A DNA stretch of 64,000 nt from the NCBI RefSeq assembly GCF_003628145.1, contig NZ_RBZV01000017.1:26796-90795 (forward strand), written 5' to 3'. The stretch comes from Trinickia fusca (GTDB lineage Bacteria > Pseudomonadota > Gammaproteobacteria > Burkholderiales > Burkholderiaceae). Below the pieces are notes generated by a model, which saw nothing but the letters and a program-made list of their open reading frames with translations, had not been told where the DNA came from and did not search any database. Within the stretch, counting starts at the first letter, position 1. Every line of letters starts with the position of its first letter. Positions 46,102 to 56,176 of the stretch are shown here, piece after piece. Position numbers and translations under genes: made by a program.

Positions 46102-47907
46102 TCAATGGCCCGCGATCATCATCAGATGCTCGACGGCGGGGCCCAGCGCGAGCGCCGGCACGTAGGTCAGCGCGCCGACCAGCAAGACGGTGCCGAGCAG
46201 CAGCACGACGAACAGCGGGCCGTGCGTGGGCATCGTGCCGCTCGTGACGGCCACGCGCTTCTTAGCGGCCAGCGAACCGGCGATCGCCAGCACGGGCACG
46301 ATCGTGCCGAAGCGGCCGAACCACATCGCAATGGCGGTCATCCAGTTGTAGAACGGCGTGTTCACCGACAGACCCGCAAACGCGCTGCCGTTGTTGTTCG
46401 CCGCCGAGCTGAACGCGTAGAGAATCTCCGAGAAACCGTGCGGGCCCGGGTTCGCGATGCCGGCCTTGCCTGCGGCCGTGAGCACGGCCACGGAGGTGCC
46501 GACGAGCACGAGCAGCGGCGTAAGCAGAATCACGATCGAGACCATCTTCATCTCGAACGATTCGATCTTCTTGCCGACGTATTCGGGCGTGCGGCCGATC
46601 ATCAGGCCTGCGACGAACACGGCGAGCAGCGCGAACACGAGCATGCCGTACATGCCGGAGCCGACCCCACCGAAGATCACTTCACCGAGCTGCATCGACA
46701 GCATCGGCACGAGGCCGCCGATCGGCGTCAGCGAATCGTGCATGGCGTCGACGGCGCCGCACGACGCGACCGTCGTCGCCACCGTGAAGATGCCCGTCTG
46801 CGCGATACCGAAGCGCGTTTCCTTGCCTTCCATGTTGCCGCCCGCTTGCAGCTGGCTCGCCGACTGATCGACGTGCAGCGTGCTGAACAGCGGGTTGCCG
46901 GCCTGCTCGGCGCCGACCTCGGTCACCACGGCCGCTGCGAACGCGATCGTCATGACGGCGAGCACGGCGATCCCTTGCTTGCGGTCCATCACCATGTTGC
47001 CGAACACGAGGCACAGCGCGGCCGGAATGATGAGGATCGAGAAGATCTGCACGAAGTTCGAGAACGGCGTCGGGTTTTCGAACGGGTGTGCCGAGTTCGC
47101 ATTGAAGAAACCGCCACCGTTCGTGCCGAGCATCTTGATCGCTTCTTGCGAGGCGACCGGGCCCATCGCGATCGTCTGCTTCGTCACCGGCGTGTCGACC
47201 ATCACCGGGTTGCCCTTCGCATCCTTCACGGCATTGCCTTGCGCATCGAGCTTGGGCGCCGAATAGGTGGTCGCCTGCAGCACGGGCACGTCCTCGTACG
47301 TCTTCATGTTCTGAATGACGCCCTGGCTCATCAGCACGGCAGCCACGATGACGGACATCGGCACGAGCACGTACATCGTCACGCGCGTGAGGTCGACCCA
47401 GAAGTTGCCGATCGTCTGCGCCGTATGGCGCGCAAAGCCGCGGATCAGCGCGATGACGACGACGATACCGGTGGCCGCAGACAGGAAGTTGTGCGTCGCC
47501 AGGCCCAGCATCTGCGTCAGATAGCTGACCGTCGCCTCGGGCGTGTAGTCCTGCCAGTTCGTGTTAGTCGCGAAGCTGACGGCCGTGTTGAAGGCGCTGT
47601 CGACCGTCATCGGCCCGAACTGCTGCGGGTTACCCGGCAGCCATTGCTGAACGCGCAGCAGCCCATACGTGAAGATCGTGCCGAGCACGTTGAACGCGAT
47701 CGTCGCGAGCGCGTAGTGCTTCCAGTTCATCTCGGCGTTCGCATCGACGCCGGCGAGCCGATAGAAGAAGCGCTCGATCGGGCCGCCAAGGCGCACGATG
47801 CGCGAGCTGCCGTCCATGACGCGCGTGATGTAGCGCGATACGGGCACGGCAGCAGCCAGCAGAACGACGAGGAAAACGGCTGCTTGCAGGAGGTTGTTCG
47901 AATTCAT
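46102..47907 (-). CDS. kdpA: Potassium-transporting ATPase, channel-like subunit KdpA
   Basis: This 601-residue polytopic membrane protein of the SKT superfamily binds and translocates K+. Selectivity-filter type segments include [19 protein letters not shown] and [25 protein letters not shown]. The start [20 protein letters not shown] was chosen because its ATG overlaps the kdpF stop as ATGA; the longer frame is the shadow of kdpF. Confidence 0.97.
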   Translation of the reverse strand: MNSNNLLQAAVFLVVLLAAAVPVSRYITRVMDGSSRIVRLGGPIERFFYRLAGVDANAEMNWKHYALATIAFNVLGTIFTYGLLRVQQWLPGNPQQFGPMTVDSAFNTAVSFATNTNWQDYTPEATVSYLTQMLGLATHNFLSAATGIVVVIALIRGFARHTAQTIGNFWVDLTRVTMYVLVPMSVIVAAVLMSQGVIQNMKTYEDVPVLQATTYSAPKLDAQGNAVKDAKGNPVMVDTPVTKQTIAMGPVASQEAIKMLGTNGGGFFNANSAHPFENPTPFSNFVQIFSILIIPAALCLVFGNMVMDRKQGIAVLAVMTIAFAAAVVTEVGAEQAGNPLFSTLHVDQSASQLQAGGNMEGKETRFGIAQTGIFTVATTVASCGAVDAMHDSLTPIGGLVPMLSMQLGEVIFGGVGSGMYGMLVFALLAVFVAGLMIGRTPEYVGKKIESFEMKMVSIVILLTPLLVLVGTSVAVLTAAGKAGIANPGPHGFSEILYAFSSAANNNGSAFAGLSVNTPFYNWMTAIAMWFGRFGTIVPVLAIAGSLAAKKRVAVTSGTMPTHGPLFVVLLLGTVLLVGALTYVPALALGPAVEHLMMIAGH

Positions 47908-47996
47908 TCGATGTCCTCCGCGCACAGCAGTGCATAGACGAGATAAGCGAACAGCAGCGCCGTCGCCGCGCCCGATAACCACAGCATCCAGGTCAT
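47904..47996 (-). CDS. kdpF: KdpF small stabilising subunit
   Basis: This is a 30-residue single-helix peptide with the core MTWMLWLSGAATALLFAYLV and a short polar end CAEDIE. Its size, hydrophobic profile and position directly before kdpA with an ATGA overlap are those of KdpF, which stabilises the KdpABC complex. Confidence 0.88.
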   Translation of the reverse strand: MTWMLWLSGAATALLFAYLVYALLCAEDIE

Positions 47997-48106
47997 GAGC
48001 GTTCCCCCTGGCCGCGGCGTGCCCGATAGAGCTTGTCGCAGCCCGCAATCAACGCGAAGGTCAGCGCCGCGAACAGCACGATGCCCCCGACATACACCAC
48101 ATCCAT
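47993..48106 (-). CDS. 37-residue membrane microprotein upstream of kdpF
   Basis: A 37-codon frame starts ATG at 48104-48106 and ends in a TGA that overlaps the kdpF ATG. It encodes MDVVYVGGIVLFAALTFALI, then AGCDKLYRARRGQGERS: one transmembrane helix followed by a basic cytoplasmic tail. A GGAGAACATAA sequence gives a ribosome site. ATGA overlaps link it to kdpF, and kdpF to kdpA, so it is the first cistron of the operon. I infer a small accessory peptide of the Kdp pump or sensor. Confidence 0.7.
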   Translation of the reverse strand: MDVVYVGGIVLFAALTFALIAGCDKLYRARRGQGERS

Positions 48107-48156
48107 TTATGTTCTCCATTTGAACGGATTTTGGACGGTGTAATCGTAGGGAAGCC

Positions 48157-48207
48157 CGCGTAAATGACGGGTCAAACCTTTTCGCATACGCGTAAACAAC
48201 GCGTAAA
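48157..48207. promoter_or_regulatory. Three TTTACGCG repeats ahead of the kdp operon, possible KdpE operators
   Basis: CGCGTAAA (plus strand) occurs at 48157-48164, 48189-48196 and 48200-48207; the last two are 11 bp apart, one helical turn. They lie 51-101 bp before the first kdp cistron. Response regulators such as KdpE bind direct repeats one turn apart; the assignment is inferred. Confidence 0.45.
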
Positions 48208-48210
48208 CGA

Positions 48211-48237
48211 CGAAAGCGGCGCTGGACGCCGCTTTCG
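48211..48237. terminator. Hairpin downstream of qor
   Basis: CGAAAGCGGCG (48211-48221) and CGCCGCTTTCG (48227-48237) form an 11-bp stem with a 5-nt loop, 42 bp after the qor stop on the minus strand. The T-run is weak on both strands. Confidence 0.6.
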
Positions 48238-48278
48238 TTTTGCTTACGCAATGCTCGGGCTGCGCCGCGCTTGCCGCA

Positions 48279-49253
48279 TCAGGGGATCAGGATCGTCGAC
48301 CCCGTCGTCTTGCGCGCCTCGAGATCGCGATGCGCCTCTCCCACGTCCTTCAGCGCATAGCGCTGGCGGATGTTGGTCTTGACCTTGCCCGAGGACAGGA
48401 CGTCGAACAGCTCGGCCGCCATCGCCTCGAGTGCACCGGGCTGGCCCATATAGGAGAACAGCGTCGGCCGCGTGAAGAACAGCGAGCCGCGGTTCGAGAA
48501 CTCGGACGACTCGATCGGCGGCAGCGGCCCCGATGCGTTGCCGAAGCTCACGAAGTAGCCGAGCGGCGCGAGGCAGTCGAGCGAGCCTTTGTAGGTGTCC
48601 TTACCGATCGAATCGTAGACGACGGGCACCCCCGCGCCGCCCGTGATCTCCTTCACGCGCTCGGTGAAGTTCTCGCGCGTGTAGACGATCGCGTGGTCGC
48701 AGCCGTGCGCCTTGACTAGCTCGGCTTTCTCGTCGGAGCCGACCGTGCCGATGACGGTCGCGCCGAGCGCCTTGGCCCACTGGCACACGAACAGGCCCAC
48801 GCCGCCGGCGGCCGCATGGATCAGGATCGTCTGCCCCGGCTGCACGCGATAGGTCTGGCGCAGCAGATACTGCGCGGTCAGGCCTTGCAGCATCGCCGAG
48901 GCCGCATCGTCGAACGACACCGCATCGGGCAGCTTCACGAGCGCCGCGGCCGGCAGCACGCGCGCTTCGCAATAAGCGCCGGGCGGCCGCGCGACGTACG
49001 CGACGCGATCGCCGTTCTTCAAATGCGTGACGCCGGCGCCGACCGCCGTGACCTCGCCGGCCGCCTCCATGCCGAGTCCGGCCGGCAATGGCTGCGGATA
49101 GAGACCGGTGCGAAAGTACACGTCGATGTAATTGAGGCCCACGGCGCGCTGCGCGATGCGCACTTCGCCAGGACCGGGCTCGCCGACCTCCACGTCGACC
49201 CACTGCATCACTTCAGGACCGCCCGTGCGTTCGTATCGAATCGCCTTGACCAT
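48279..49253 (-). CDS. qor: NADPH:quinone oxidoreductase (Qor type)
   Basis: This 324-residue zinc-free medium-chain reductase shows KAIRYERTGGPEVMQWVDV at the N-terminus, NYIDVYFRTGLYP in the GroES-like domain and the NADPH site HAAAGGVGLFVCQWAKALG. Conserved YDSIGKDTYKGSLDCL is typical of bacterial Qor. It reduces quinones by one electron using NADPH. The ATG at 49253 has a GAGAAGGAGAG stretch upstream. It lies 80 bp downstream of mgsA on the same strand. Confidence 0.92.
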   Translation of the reverse strand: MVKAIRYERTGGPEVMQWVDVEVGEPGPGEVRIAQRAVGLNYIDVYFRTGLYPQPLPAGLGMEAAGEVTAVGAGVTHLKNGDRVAYVARPPGAYCEARVLPAAALVKLPDAVSFDDAASAMLQGLTAQYLLRQTYRVQPGQTILIHAAAGGVGLFVCQWAKALGATVIGTVGSDEKAELVKAHGCDHAIVYTRENFTERVKEITGGAGVPVVYDSIGKDTYKGSLDCLAPLGYFVSFGNASGPLPPIESSEFSNRGSLFFTRPTLFSYMGQPGALEAMAAELFDVLSSGKVKTNIRQRYALKDVGEAHRDLEARKTTGSTILIP

Positions 49254-49333
49254 CGTGCTCTCCTTCTCGTGTTCGGTTGGTTCGGGTGCTGCGGTTGATT
49301 CGGTTGGTTCGCCTGCTGCTGGCCGGCGCACGC

Positions 49334-49723
49334 TCAGGCAGCGTCGCTAGAGCGCTCCGCCAGCGCGTCGAGAATCATGCGCGCGGTGGCGACGTTCGTC
49401 GCGCACGGCACGTTGTGCACGTCGCATGCGCGCACGAGCGCATTGATGTCGGGCTCGTGCGGCTGCGGTGTCATGGGATCGCGCAGGAAGATGACCACAT
49501 CGACTTCGCCTTGCGCGAGCTGCGCGCCGATCTGCAGGTCGCCGCCTTTCGGGCCCGACAGCATGCGCTCGACCGTGAGCCCGTGCGCGCTTGCGATGCG
49601 CCCGCCCGTGGTGCCGGTCGCGACGAGCGCACAGCGGCGCAGCGTGCCGACGTATTCGCCCGCGAGGGCGACGATGTCGTCTTTCTTGTGGTCGTGCGCG
49701 ATCAGCGCAACGCGTGGGGTCAT
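49334..49723 (-). CDS. mgsA: Methylglyoxal synthase
   Basis: This converts dihydroxyacetone phosphate to methylglyoxal and phosphate, a bypass used when phosphate is short or sugar phosphates build up. The 129-residue protein has ALIAHDHKK, the phosphate-binding [21 protein letters not shown] and [16 protein letters not shown] with the catalytic Asp. Length and motif order are typical. Confidence 0.95.
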   Translation of the reverse strand: MTPRVALIAHDHKKDDIVALAGEYVGTLRRCALVATGTTGGRIASAHGLTVERMLSGPKGGDLQIGAQLAQGEVDVVIFLRDPMTPQPHEPDINALVRACDVHNVPCATNVATARMILDALAERSSDAA

Positions 49724-49849
49724 GACACGGCTCCTTGCTCGTTGATGCGGGGTCGATGCAGTAATAGTGTGAGGCGGCGGGCGACGGCGGGGAAATCCGG
49801 CTCGGACGCCGCGGGTGCGGGACGCTGCGCTAACGCGGACGCGACGTCG

Positions 49850-50629
49850 TCAGAACGTGCCGGGGTACGCGCCGCCGTCGATGAGCCAGTTCTGCCCCGT
49901 GATGTAGCCCGCATGCACGCTGCAGAGGAACGCGCAGGCCTTGCCGAATTCACCGGGTTCGCCGAAGCGGCCAGCCGGAATCGTCTTCATGCGCGCGCGG
50001 CGCGCCTCATCGAGGCTGACTCCCTTGCTCGACGCCTGCGCCGTGAACGTGGCCGCGATGCGGTCCGTGTCGAACAGGCCCGGCAACAGGTTGTTGATCG
50101 TCACGTTGTGCTGCGCGACGTTGCGGGCCACGCCGGCCACGAAGCCCGTCAAGCCCGAGCGCGCGCCGTTGGACAGGCCCAGCACGTCGATCGGCGCCTT
50201 CACGGACGAGCTCGTGATGTTGACGATGCGACCGAAACCGCGCGCGATCATGCCGTCGATGGTGGCCTGGATCAGCGCGATCGGCGTCAGCATGTTGGCC
50301 TCGAGCGCACGTAGCCAGTCGTCGTGCGTGAACTGCCGGAAGTCGCCCGGGGGCGGGCCGCCCGCGTTGTTGACGAGGATGTCGGGCTCGGGACAGGCCG
50401 CCAGTGCCTGTGCGCGGCCGTCAGGCGTCGTGATGTCACAGGCGACCGTGCGTACGCGCACACCTGTCTTCGCACGGATGTCGTCGGCCGTTTGCTCGAG
50501 CGTCTCGGCCGTGCGCGCCACGATCACGAGCTCCACGCCCTCCGCGGCCAATGCCTCGGCACAGCCGCGCCCGAGACCCTTGCTCGCCGCGCACACGAGC
50601 GCACGTCGCCCAGCGATTCCCATGTCCAT
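49850..50629 (-). CDS. SDR family oxidoreductase
   Basis: This 259-residue short-chain dehydrogenase begins MDMGIAGRRALVCAASKGLG. The cofactor motif is slightly altered (CAASKGLGRG rather than TGxxxGIG), with NNAGG and the usual Ser region NITSSSVK. The residue at the Tyr-x3-Lys position is not obvious: the stretch after it reads LGLSNGARSGL, lacking the canonical YxxxK. It may therefore be an atypical or catalytically altered member similar to 3-oxoacyl reductase-like proteins. The frame extends far upstream as an upp shadow. Confidence 0.82.
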   Translation of the reverse strand: MDMGIAGRRALVCAASKGLGRGCAEALAAEGVELVIVARTAETLEQTADDIRAKTGVRVRTVACDITTPDGRAQALAACPEPDILVNNAGGPPPGDFRQFTHDDWLRALEANMLTPIALIQATIDGMIARGFGRIVNITSSSVKAPIDVLGLSNGARSGLTGFVAGVARNVAQHNVTINNLLPGLFDTDRIAATFTAQASSKGVSLDEARRARMKTIPAGRFGEPGEFGKACAFLCSVHAGYITGQNWLIDGGAYPGTF

Positions 50630-50785
50630 ACGTGTTCCTGACGGTTCGGATAACGAATGCGGACGATTGTAGAAGAATCGCTTGTTCGCTGCCGAAGGCG
50701 CGCACAGCACCGCATCGGATCCGCGCGGCCGCCCCGTCTTTCGGTAAACTTGCGCCCATCCCCAATCTATTGACGCGTGGCGCCC

Positions 50786-51436
50786 ATGAAACAAGACAGC
50801 CGCTTTCCGAACCTCTTCATCCTCAACCATCCGCTGATCCAGCACAAACTCACGCACATGCGCGACAAGGACACGTCCACACGCACGTTCCGCGAGCTGC
50901 TGCGCGAGATCACCTTGCTGATGGGTTACGAGATCACGCGCAACCTGCCGATCACGACCAAGCGCATGGCTACGCCGCTCGTCGAAATCGACGCGCCCGT
51001 CATCGCCGGCAAGAAGCTCGCGATCGTCCCCGTGCTGCGCGCGGGCGTGGGCATGTCCGACGGCTTGCTCGAGCTGATTCCGTCGGCACGCGTCGGCCAC
51101 ATCGGCGTGTATCGCGACGCGGAGCATCGCCCCGTCGAATACCTCGTGCGCCTGCCCGACGTCGAGGACCGCATCTTCATCCTGTGCGATCCGATGGTGG
51201 CGACGGGTTACTCGGCCGTGCACGCCATCGACGTGCTCAAGCGCCGCAACGTGCCCGGCGACCGCATCCTGTTTCTCGCGCTCGTGGCGGCCCCGGAAGG
51301 CGTCGAGGTGTTCCAGCAGGCACACCCGGACGTCAAGCTGTACGTCGCGTCGCTCGATTCGCACCTGGACGAGCACGCCTACATCGTGCCGGGCCTCGGC
51401 GACGCCGGCGATCGTCTGTTCGGCACAAAGAACTGA
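50786..51436 (+). CDS. upp: Uracil phosphoribosyltransferase
   Basis: This pyrimidine-salvage enzyme makes UMP from uracil and PRPP. It has 216 residues from [16 protein letters not shown]; a GTG three codons earlier is also in frame. The PRPP loop [15 protein letters not shown] and [13 protein letters not shown] are diagnostic, as is the C-terminal [16 protein letters not shown]. It is divergent from the SDR gene. Confidence 0.97.
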   Translation: MKQDSRFPNLFILNHPLIQHKLTHMRDKDTSTRTFRELLREITLLMGYEITRNLPITTKRMATPLVEIDAPVIAGKKLAIVPVLRAGVGMSDGLLELIPSARVGHIGVYRDAEHRPVEYLVRLPDVEDRIFILCDPMVATGYSAVHAIDVLKRRNVPGDRILFLALVAAPEGVEVFQQAHPDVKLYVASLDSHLDEHAYIVPGLGDAGDRLFGTKN

Positions 51437-51661
51437 CGAATAGGGGGCGCTCGGCGCCGGCCGCGCCCCACCTGCCCCGCCGCTTACCGCTTCCCGGCGG
51501 GAAGCGGCATGTTAAAATCGCCTTCTGCTCATCGAGCGGCCCGCCCTGCTTACCGCTCAAGCTCGCGCGCGACGCGCCGCCCGATATCGCGACCATTCGC
51601 ACATTCGCACCGACAAAACGCATCATGCGTGCGCCCAGCGCGCACGCGACGGAGAAACGGT

Positions 51662-52390
51662 ATGGCTGGTCATTCCAAATGGGCCAACATCAAGCATAAG
51701 AAAGCCGCTGCCGACGCCAAGCGCGGCAAGGTCTGGACTCGTCTGATCAAGGAAATCCAAGTCGCGGCCCGCATGGGCGGCGGCGACGCCGATTCGAACC
51801 CGCGTCTGCGCCTCGCCGTCGACAAGGCCTACGACGCGAACATGCCGAAGGACAACATCAATCGCGCGATCCAACGCGGCGTCGGTGGTGTCGATGGCGC
51901 GAACTACGAAGAAATCCGCTACGAAGGCTACGGCATCGGCGGCGCTGCGGTCATCGTCGACACGATGACCGACAATCGCACGCGCACCGTCGCCGAAGTG
52001 CGGCACGCGTTCTCGAAGTTCGGCGGCAACATGGGCACGGACGGCTCGGTGTCGTTCCTGTTCGATCACGTCGGACAATTCATCTTCGCGCCCGGCACGC
52101 CCGAGGACAAGCTCATGGACGCGGCACTCGAAGCCGGCGCCGACGACGTCCTCACGAACGACGACGGCAGTATCGAAGTGCTGTCGCCGCCGCACGATTT
52201 CACCAAGGTCAAGACCGCGCTCGAAGCAGCGGGCTTCAAGGCCGAAATCGCCGAAGTGACGATGAAGCCGCAAACGGAAGTGGAATTCACTGGCGAAGAC
52301 GCGGTGAAGATGCAAAAGTTGCTCGACGCGCTCGAGAATCTCGACGACGTGCAAGAGGTGTACACGAACGCCTCGATCGTCCTGGAGTAA
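51662..52390 (+). CDS. YebC/PmpR family protein
   Basis: This 242-residue protein of the YebC/PmpR/TACO1 family begins [22 protein letters not shown] and contains [21 protein letters not shown] and [16 protein letters not shown]. Family members have been described as transcriptional regulators and as translation factors helping ribosomes on proline stretches. The ATG at 51662 has GGAGAAACGGT upstream. A terminator follows at 52460. Confidence 0.95.
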   Translation: MAGHSKWANIKHKKAAADAKRGKVWTRLIKEIQVAARMGGGDADSNPRLRLAVDKAYDANMPKDNINRAIQRGVGGVDGANYEEIRYEGYGIGGAAVIVDTMTDNRTRTVAEVRHAFSKFGGNMGTDGSVSFLFDHVGQFIFAPGTPEDKLMDAALEAGADDVLTNDDGSIEVLSPPHDFTKVKTALEAAGFKAEIAEVTMKPQTEVEFTGEDAVKMQKLLDALENLDDVQEVYTNASIVLE

Positions 52391-52459
52391 CCAGCGTGGC
52401 AAGCGTCGCGCGCAGCCGAGCGGCGGGCGCGGCGCGCTCGCTTAAAGAGCCCAGATTCT

Positions 52460-52493
52460 ACGGCCGGCGCCTTGCGCCGGCCGTCCCTCTTTT
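52460..52493 (+). terminator. Intrinsic terminator after the YebC gene
   Basis: ACGGCCGGCGC (52460-52470) and GCGCCGGCCGT (52474-52484) form an 11-bp stem with a CTT loop, followed by CCCTCTTTT. Confidence 0.75.
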
Positions 52494-52511
52494 ACGTCTT
52501 CGGGGAATCAT

Positions 52512-53789
52512 ATGAAACTACTCGTCGTCGGTTCCGGCGGTCGCGAACACGCGCTCGCCTGGAAGCTCGCGCAATCGCCGCGCGTGCAGCTCGTCTACGT
52601 CGCGCCGGGCAACGGCGGTACGGCACAGGATGAGCGCCTGCTCAACATCGCCATCACCGATCCCGAAGCGCTGGCCGATTTCGCGGAGAAAGAGCAGATC
52701 GCCCTCACCGTGGTCGGCCCGGAAGGCCCGCTCGCGGCCGGCATCGTGAACCTCTTTCGCCAGCGTGGCCTGAAGATTTTCGGGCCGAGCAAGGAAGCCG
52801 CGCAGCTCGAGAGCTCGAAGGATTTCGCGAAGGCGTTCATGAAGCGCAACGGCATCCCGACGGCCGAGTACGAAACGTTCTCCGACGCCGCTGCCGCGCA
52901 TGCCTACCTCGACAAGCAGGGCGCGCCGATCGTGATCAAGGCCGACGGGCTCGCGGCTGGCAAGGGCGTCGTCGTCGCCGCCACGCTCGACGAAGCCCAT
53001 GCGGCCGTCGACATGATGCTGGCCGACAACAAGCTCGGCGATGCAGGCGCTCGCGTGGTCATCGAAGAATTCCTCGAGGGCGAAGAAGCGAGCTTCATCG
53101 TCATGGTCGACGGCAAGCATGTGCTGCCGCTCGCCTCAAGCCAGGACCACAAGCGGCTGCAAGACGGCGATGCCGGCCCCAACACGGGCGGCATGGGTGC
53201 CTACTCGCCCGCGCCGATCGTCACGCCGCAGCTGCACGCGCGCGTGATGCGCGAGATCATTCTGCCCACCGTGCGCGGCATGGAGAAGGAAGGCATCCGC
53301 TATACGGGCTTCCTGTACGCGGGCCTGATGATCGACACCGAAGGCAATCCGAAGACGCTCGAATTCAATTGCCGCATGGGCGACCCCGAAACGCAGCCGA
53401 TCATGGCGCGCCTGAAGGGCGACTTCTCGAAGGTGCTCGAGCAGGCCATCGCCGGCACGCTCGACACGGTCGAGCTCACGTGGGACCGTCGCACGGCGCT
53501 CGGCGTCGTGCTGGCCGCGCACAACTACCCCGACACGCCGCGCAAGGGCGATCGCATCGGCGGCATCCCGCCCGAGACCGATGCGGCCGTCACGTTCCAT
53601 GCCGGCACGGCGCTCGTCGACGACGGCAAGCTCGTGACCTCGGGTGGACGCGTGCTGTGCGTCGTGGGCCTGGCCGATTCGGTGCGTGGCGCGCAGTCTG
53701 CCGCTTACGAAACGATCAACCAGATCTCGTTCGACGGCATGCAGTACCGTCGCGACATCGGTTATCGCGCGGTCAACCGCAAACATTGA
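52512..53789 (+). CDS. purD: Phosphoribosylamine-glycine ligase (GARS)
   Basis: This is the second step of purine synthesis: ATP-dependent ligation of glycine to phosphoribosylamine. The 425-residue ATP-grasp protein has [19 protein letters not shown] at the start, [16 protein letters not shown] in the nucleotide site and [13 protein letters not shown] with metal-binding residues. Length is typical. GGGGAATCAT precedes the ATG. Confidence 0.97.
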   Translation: MKLLVVGSGGREHALAWKLAQSPRVQLVYVAPGNGGTAQDERLLNIAITDPEALADFAEKEQIALTVVGPEGPLAAGIVNLFRQRGLKIFGPSKEAAQLESSKDFAKAFMKRNGIPTAEYETFSDAAAAHAYLDKQGAPIVIKADGLAAGKGVVVAATLDEAHAAVDMMLADNKLGDAGARVVIEEFLEGEEASFIVMVDGKHVLPLASSQDHKRLQDGDAGPNTGGMGAYSPAPIVTPQLHARVMREIILPTVRGMEKEGIRYTGFLYAGLMIDTEGNPKTLEFNCRMGDPETQPIMARLKGDFSKVLEQAIAGTLDTVELTWDRRTALGVVLAAHNYPDTPRKGDRIGGIPPETDAAVTFHAGTALVDDGKLVTSGGRVLCVVGLADSVRGAQSAAYETINQISFDGMQYRRDIGYRAVNRKH

Positions 53790-53923
53790 GGGGGTACGTC
53801 AAGCGCGGTGCGCGGCTGAAAGCCGCGGGGGTCGAGGGCGGGCGTTCGTTAAAATCGGAACAGCCCGTCCTGGTGACGACAGCCCCTGACACTTGTAGCC
53901 TGAAGCGCCCGCGCTTGCCTATC

Positions 53924-54871
53924 ATGACCACCCCGATGACGACCCCGATGACCGCCTCGACTTTCGACGCCACTCCCGTTCGCGCTTACCTGCAAGGCCT
54001 GCAGACGCGCATTGCCGACGCGCTCGGCGCCCTCGACGGCAAGCCCTTCACGCGCGACGCGTGGGAGCGGCCGGCCGGCGAGCGCCTGGCGGGCGGCGGC
54101 GTGACGACCATCCTCGAGGACGGCGCACTGATCGAGCGCGGCGGGATCGGCTTCTCCGACGTGCGCGGCGGCGCGCTGCCGCCGTCGGCCAGCGCATCGC
54201 GCCCGCAGCTAGCGGGCCGCGGCTTCGAAGCGATGGGTGTGTCGCTGGTCATGCATCCGCGCAATCCGTACTGCCCGACGGCCCACATGAACGTGCGGCT
54301 GCTGTGCGCCACGAAGGAAGGCGAAGCGCCCGTGTTCTGGTTCGGCGGCGGCATGGACCTGACGCCCTACTACGCGTTCGAGGAAGACGCCGTGCACTTT
54401 CACCGTGTCTGCCGCGATGCGCTGGCGCCGTTCGGTGCCGAGCTGTACCCGCGCTTCAAGCACTGGTGCGACGACTACTTCTTCCTCAAGCATCGCAACG
54501 AGACGCGCGGCGTCGGCGGCATCTTCTACGACGATTTCGACGAGCTCGGCTTCGAGCGCTCGTTCGAGATGATGCGCAGCGTCGGCGACGCGTTCATCGA
54601 AGCCTACTTGCCGATCCTCGAAAAACGGCACGCGACCCCGTATGGCGAGCGCGAGCGCGCGTTCCAGGGCTATCGGCGCGGCCGCTACGTCGAGTTCAAC
54701 CTCGTCTATGATCGCGGCACGCTGTTCGGCCTGCAAAGCGGCGGCCGCACCGAGTCGATTCTGCTGTCGATGCCGCCCATGGCGAATTGGCGCTATAACT
54801 GGCAGCCGGAGGCCGGCAGCCCCGAGGCCCGGCTCTACAGCGACTTCTTAAAACCTCGCGAGTGGCTCTGA
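53924..54871 (+). CDS. hemF: Oxygen-dependent coproporphyrinogen-III oxidase
   Basis: This heme-synthesis enzyme oxidatively decarboxylates coproporphyrinogen III in air. It has 315 residues from the first ATG; two further in-frame ATGs at 53936 and 53948 lie within an [12 protein letters not shown] stretch, so the exact start is open. Signatures are [41 protein letters not shown] and [21 protein letters not shown]. It follows purD and precedes nadD. Confidence 0.95.
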   Translation: MTTPMTTPMTASTFDATPVRAYLQGLQTRIADALGALDGKPFTRDAWERPAGERLAGGGVTTILEDGALIERGGIGFSDVRGGALPPSASASRPQLAGRGFEAMGVSLVMHPRNPYCPTAHMNVRLLCATKEGEAPVFWFGGGMDLTPYYAFEEDAVHFHRVCRDALAPFGAELYPRFKHWCDDYFFLKHRNETRGVGGIFYDDFDELGFERSFEMMRSVGDAFIEAYLPILEKRHATPYGERERAFQGYRRGRYVEFNLVYDRGTLFGLQSGGRTESILLSMPPMANWRYNWQPEAGSPEARLYSDFLKPREWL

Positions 54872-54965
54872 CCCGCCGCTCGCCCGCATCAAGGATCGAC
54901 AACTGAATTCGCCCGCCCCGTCAGCCCATGCCGCACCCGACGCACCCATCCCGCTGCCACGCCGC

Positions 54966-55619
54966 GTGGGGCTGCTCGGCGGTACGTTCGATCCGATCCA
55001 CAATGGCCACCTTGCGCTGGCTCGGCGCTTCGCCGAGCTGCTGCAGCTGACCGAACTCGTCCTGTTGCCGGCTGGCCAGCCCTGGCAAAAATCCGACGTC
55101 TCCAGCGCGCACCATCGTCTCGAGATGACGCGCGCAGCCGCCGCCTCGCTCGCGCTGCCGGGCGTGACCGTGACGGTCGCCCTTGACGAAATCGAGCACG
55201 ACGGCCCGACCTATACCGTCGAGACGCTCACGCGCTGGCGCGCGCGCGAAGGCTTCGACGCCTCGCTCGCGCTGCTGATCGGCGCGGACCAGCTGCTGCG
55301 CCTCGATACCTGGCGTGACTGGCGGCATCTGTTCGATTTCGCGCACGTGTGCGCGGCCACGCGGCCCGGCTTCGATCTCGCCTCGCTCTCCCCGGAGCTG
55401 GCGCACGAGCTTGCGCGGCGCCGTGCCGACGACACACACGTACGCGGGACACCGAGCGGGCATTTGCTGATCGACACGACGCTCGCCCTCGACGTGTCGG
55501 CCACCGACATCCGCACGCACCTGCGCGCACACCTCGTTCCCAATACGCAGAGCGCCCCCGATACGATTCCGGCGGCGGTCTGGGACTATATTCTTCAACA
55601 TCATCTGTACCATCAGTAA
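54966..55619 (+). CDS. nadD: Nicotinate-nucleotide adenylyltransferase
   Basis: This NAD-synthesis enzyme adenylates nicotinate mononucleotide. It has [19 protein letters not shown] with the (H/T)xGH nucleotidyltransferase motif, [14 protein letters not shown], and a C-terminal ISTTxxR-like SATDIRTHL. As drawn it starts at GTG 54966, leaving only one residue before the core. An in-frame CTG at 54903, 7 nt after AAGGA, would give 21 more residues ending PLPRRVG and looks like the real start. Confidence 0.9.
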   Translation: MGLLGGTFDPIHNGHLALARRFAELLQLTELVLLPAGQPWQKSDVSSAHHRLEMTRAAAASLALPGVTVTVALDEIEHDGPTYTVETLTRWRAREGFDASLALLIGADQLLRLDTWRDWRHLFDFAHVCAATRPGFDLASLSPELAHELARRRADDTHVRGTPSGHLLIDTTLALDVSATDIRTHLRAHLVPNTQSAPDTIPAAVWDYILQHHLYHQ

Positions 55620-55621
55620 CC

Positions 55622-56149
55622 ATGGACATTCGTAAACTGCAACGCGCAATCGTGGACGCCCTCGAAGACGTCAAAGCGCAAGACATCAAAGTCTTCAACA
55701 CGAGCCATCTGACCGAACTGTTCGATCGCGTGATCGTCGCGAGCGGCACCTCGAACCGGCAAACGAAGGCGCTCGCCTCGAGCGTGCGTGACAAGGTCAA
55801 GGAAGCGGGTGGCGACATCATCAGCACGGAAGGCGAGGACATCGGCGAATGGGTGCTCGTCGACTGCGGCGACGCGATCGTGCACATCCTGCAACCGGCG
55901 CTGCGCCAGTACTACAACCTCGAAGAGATCTGGGGCGACAAGCCCGTGCGCATCAAGCTCGCGAACACGAGCGGCTTCGGCGGCGCTCACGCCAGCGAAC
56001 CGATGGACGACGAGGAAGACGAAGACGCTACCCCGGCTGTGAAGAAGCCGGCAGCGCGCAAGACTGCCGCCACCAAGACGGCCAAGCCCGCTGCGCGCAA
56101 AACGGCTGCGGCGAGCCCGGCCCGCAAGACGAGCTCGGGCCGGCGCTAA
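55622..56149 (+). CDS. rsfS: Ribosome silencing factor RsfS (YbeB/Iojap family) with basic tail
   Basis: This binds L14 and blocks subunit joining when nutrients are short. The 175-residue protein has the RsfS domain in residues 1-120 (MDIRKLQRAIVDALEDVKA, GEWVLVDCGDAIVHIL, YYNLEEIW). An acidic stretch (DDEEDEDATP) follows, then about 35 residues of repeated Lys-Pro-Ala-Ala-Arg-Lys-Thr units resembling histone H1-like tails. The tail is not part of the E. coli protein. The nadD stop is 2 bp upstream. Confidence 0.93.
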   Translation: MDIRKLQRAIVDALEDVKAQDIKVFNTSHLTELFDRVIVASGTSNRQTKALASSVRDKVKEAGGDIISTEGEDIGEWVLVDCGDAIVHILQPALRQYYNLEEIWGDKPVRIKLANTSGFGGAHASEPMDDEEDEDATPAVKKPAARKTAATKTAKPAARKTAAASPARKTSSGRR

Positions 56150-56176
56150 CGCGCCGAAAGCGGTACGGCACGATCG

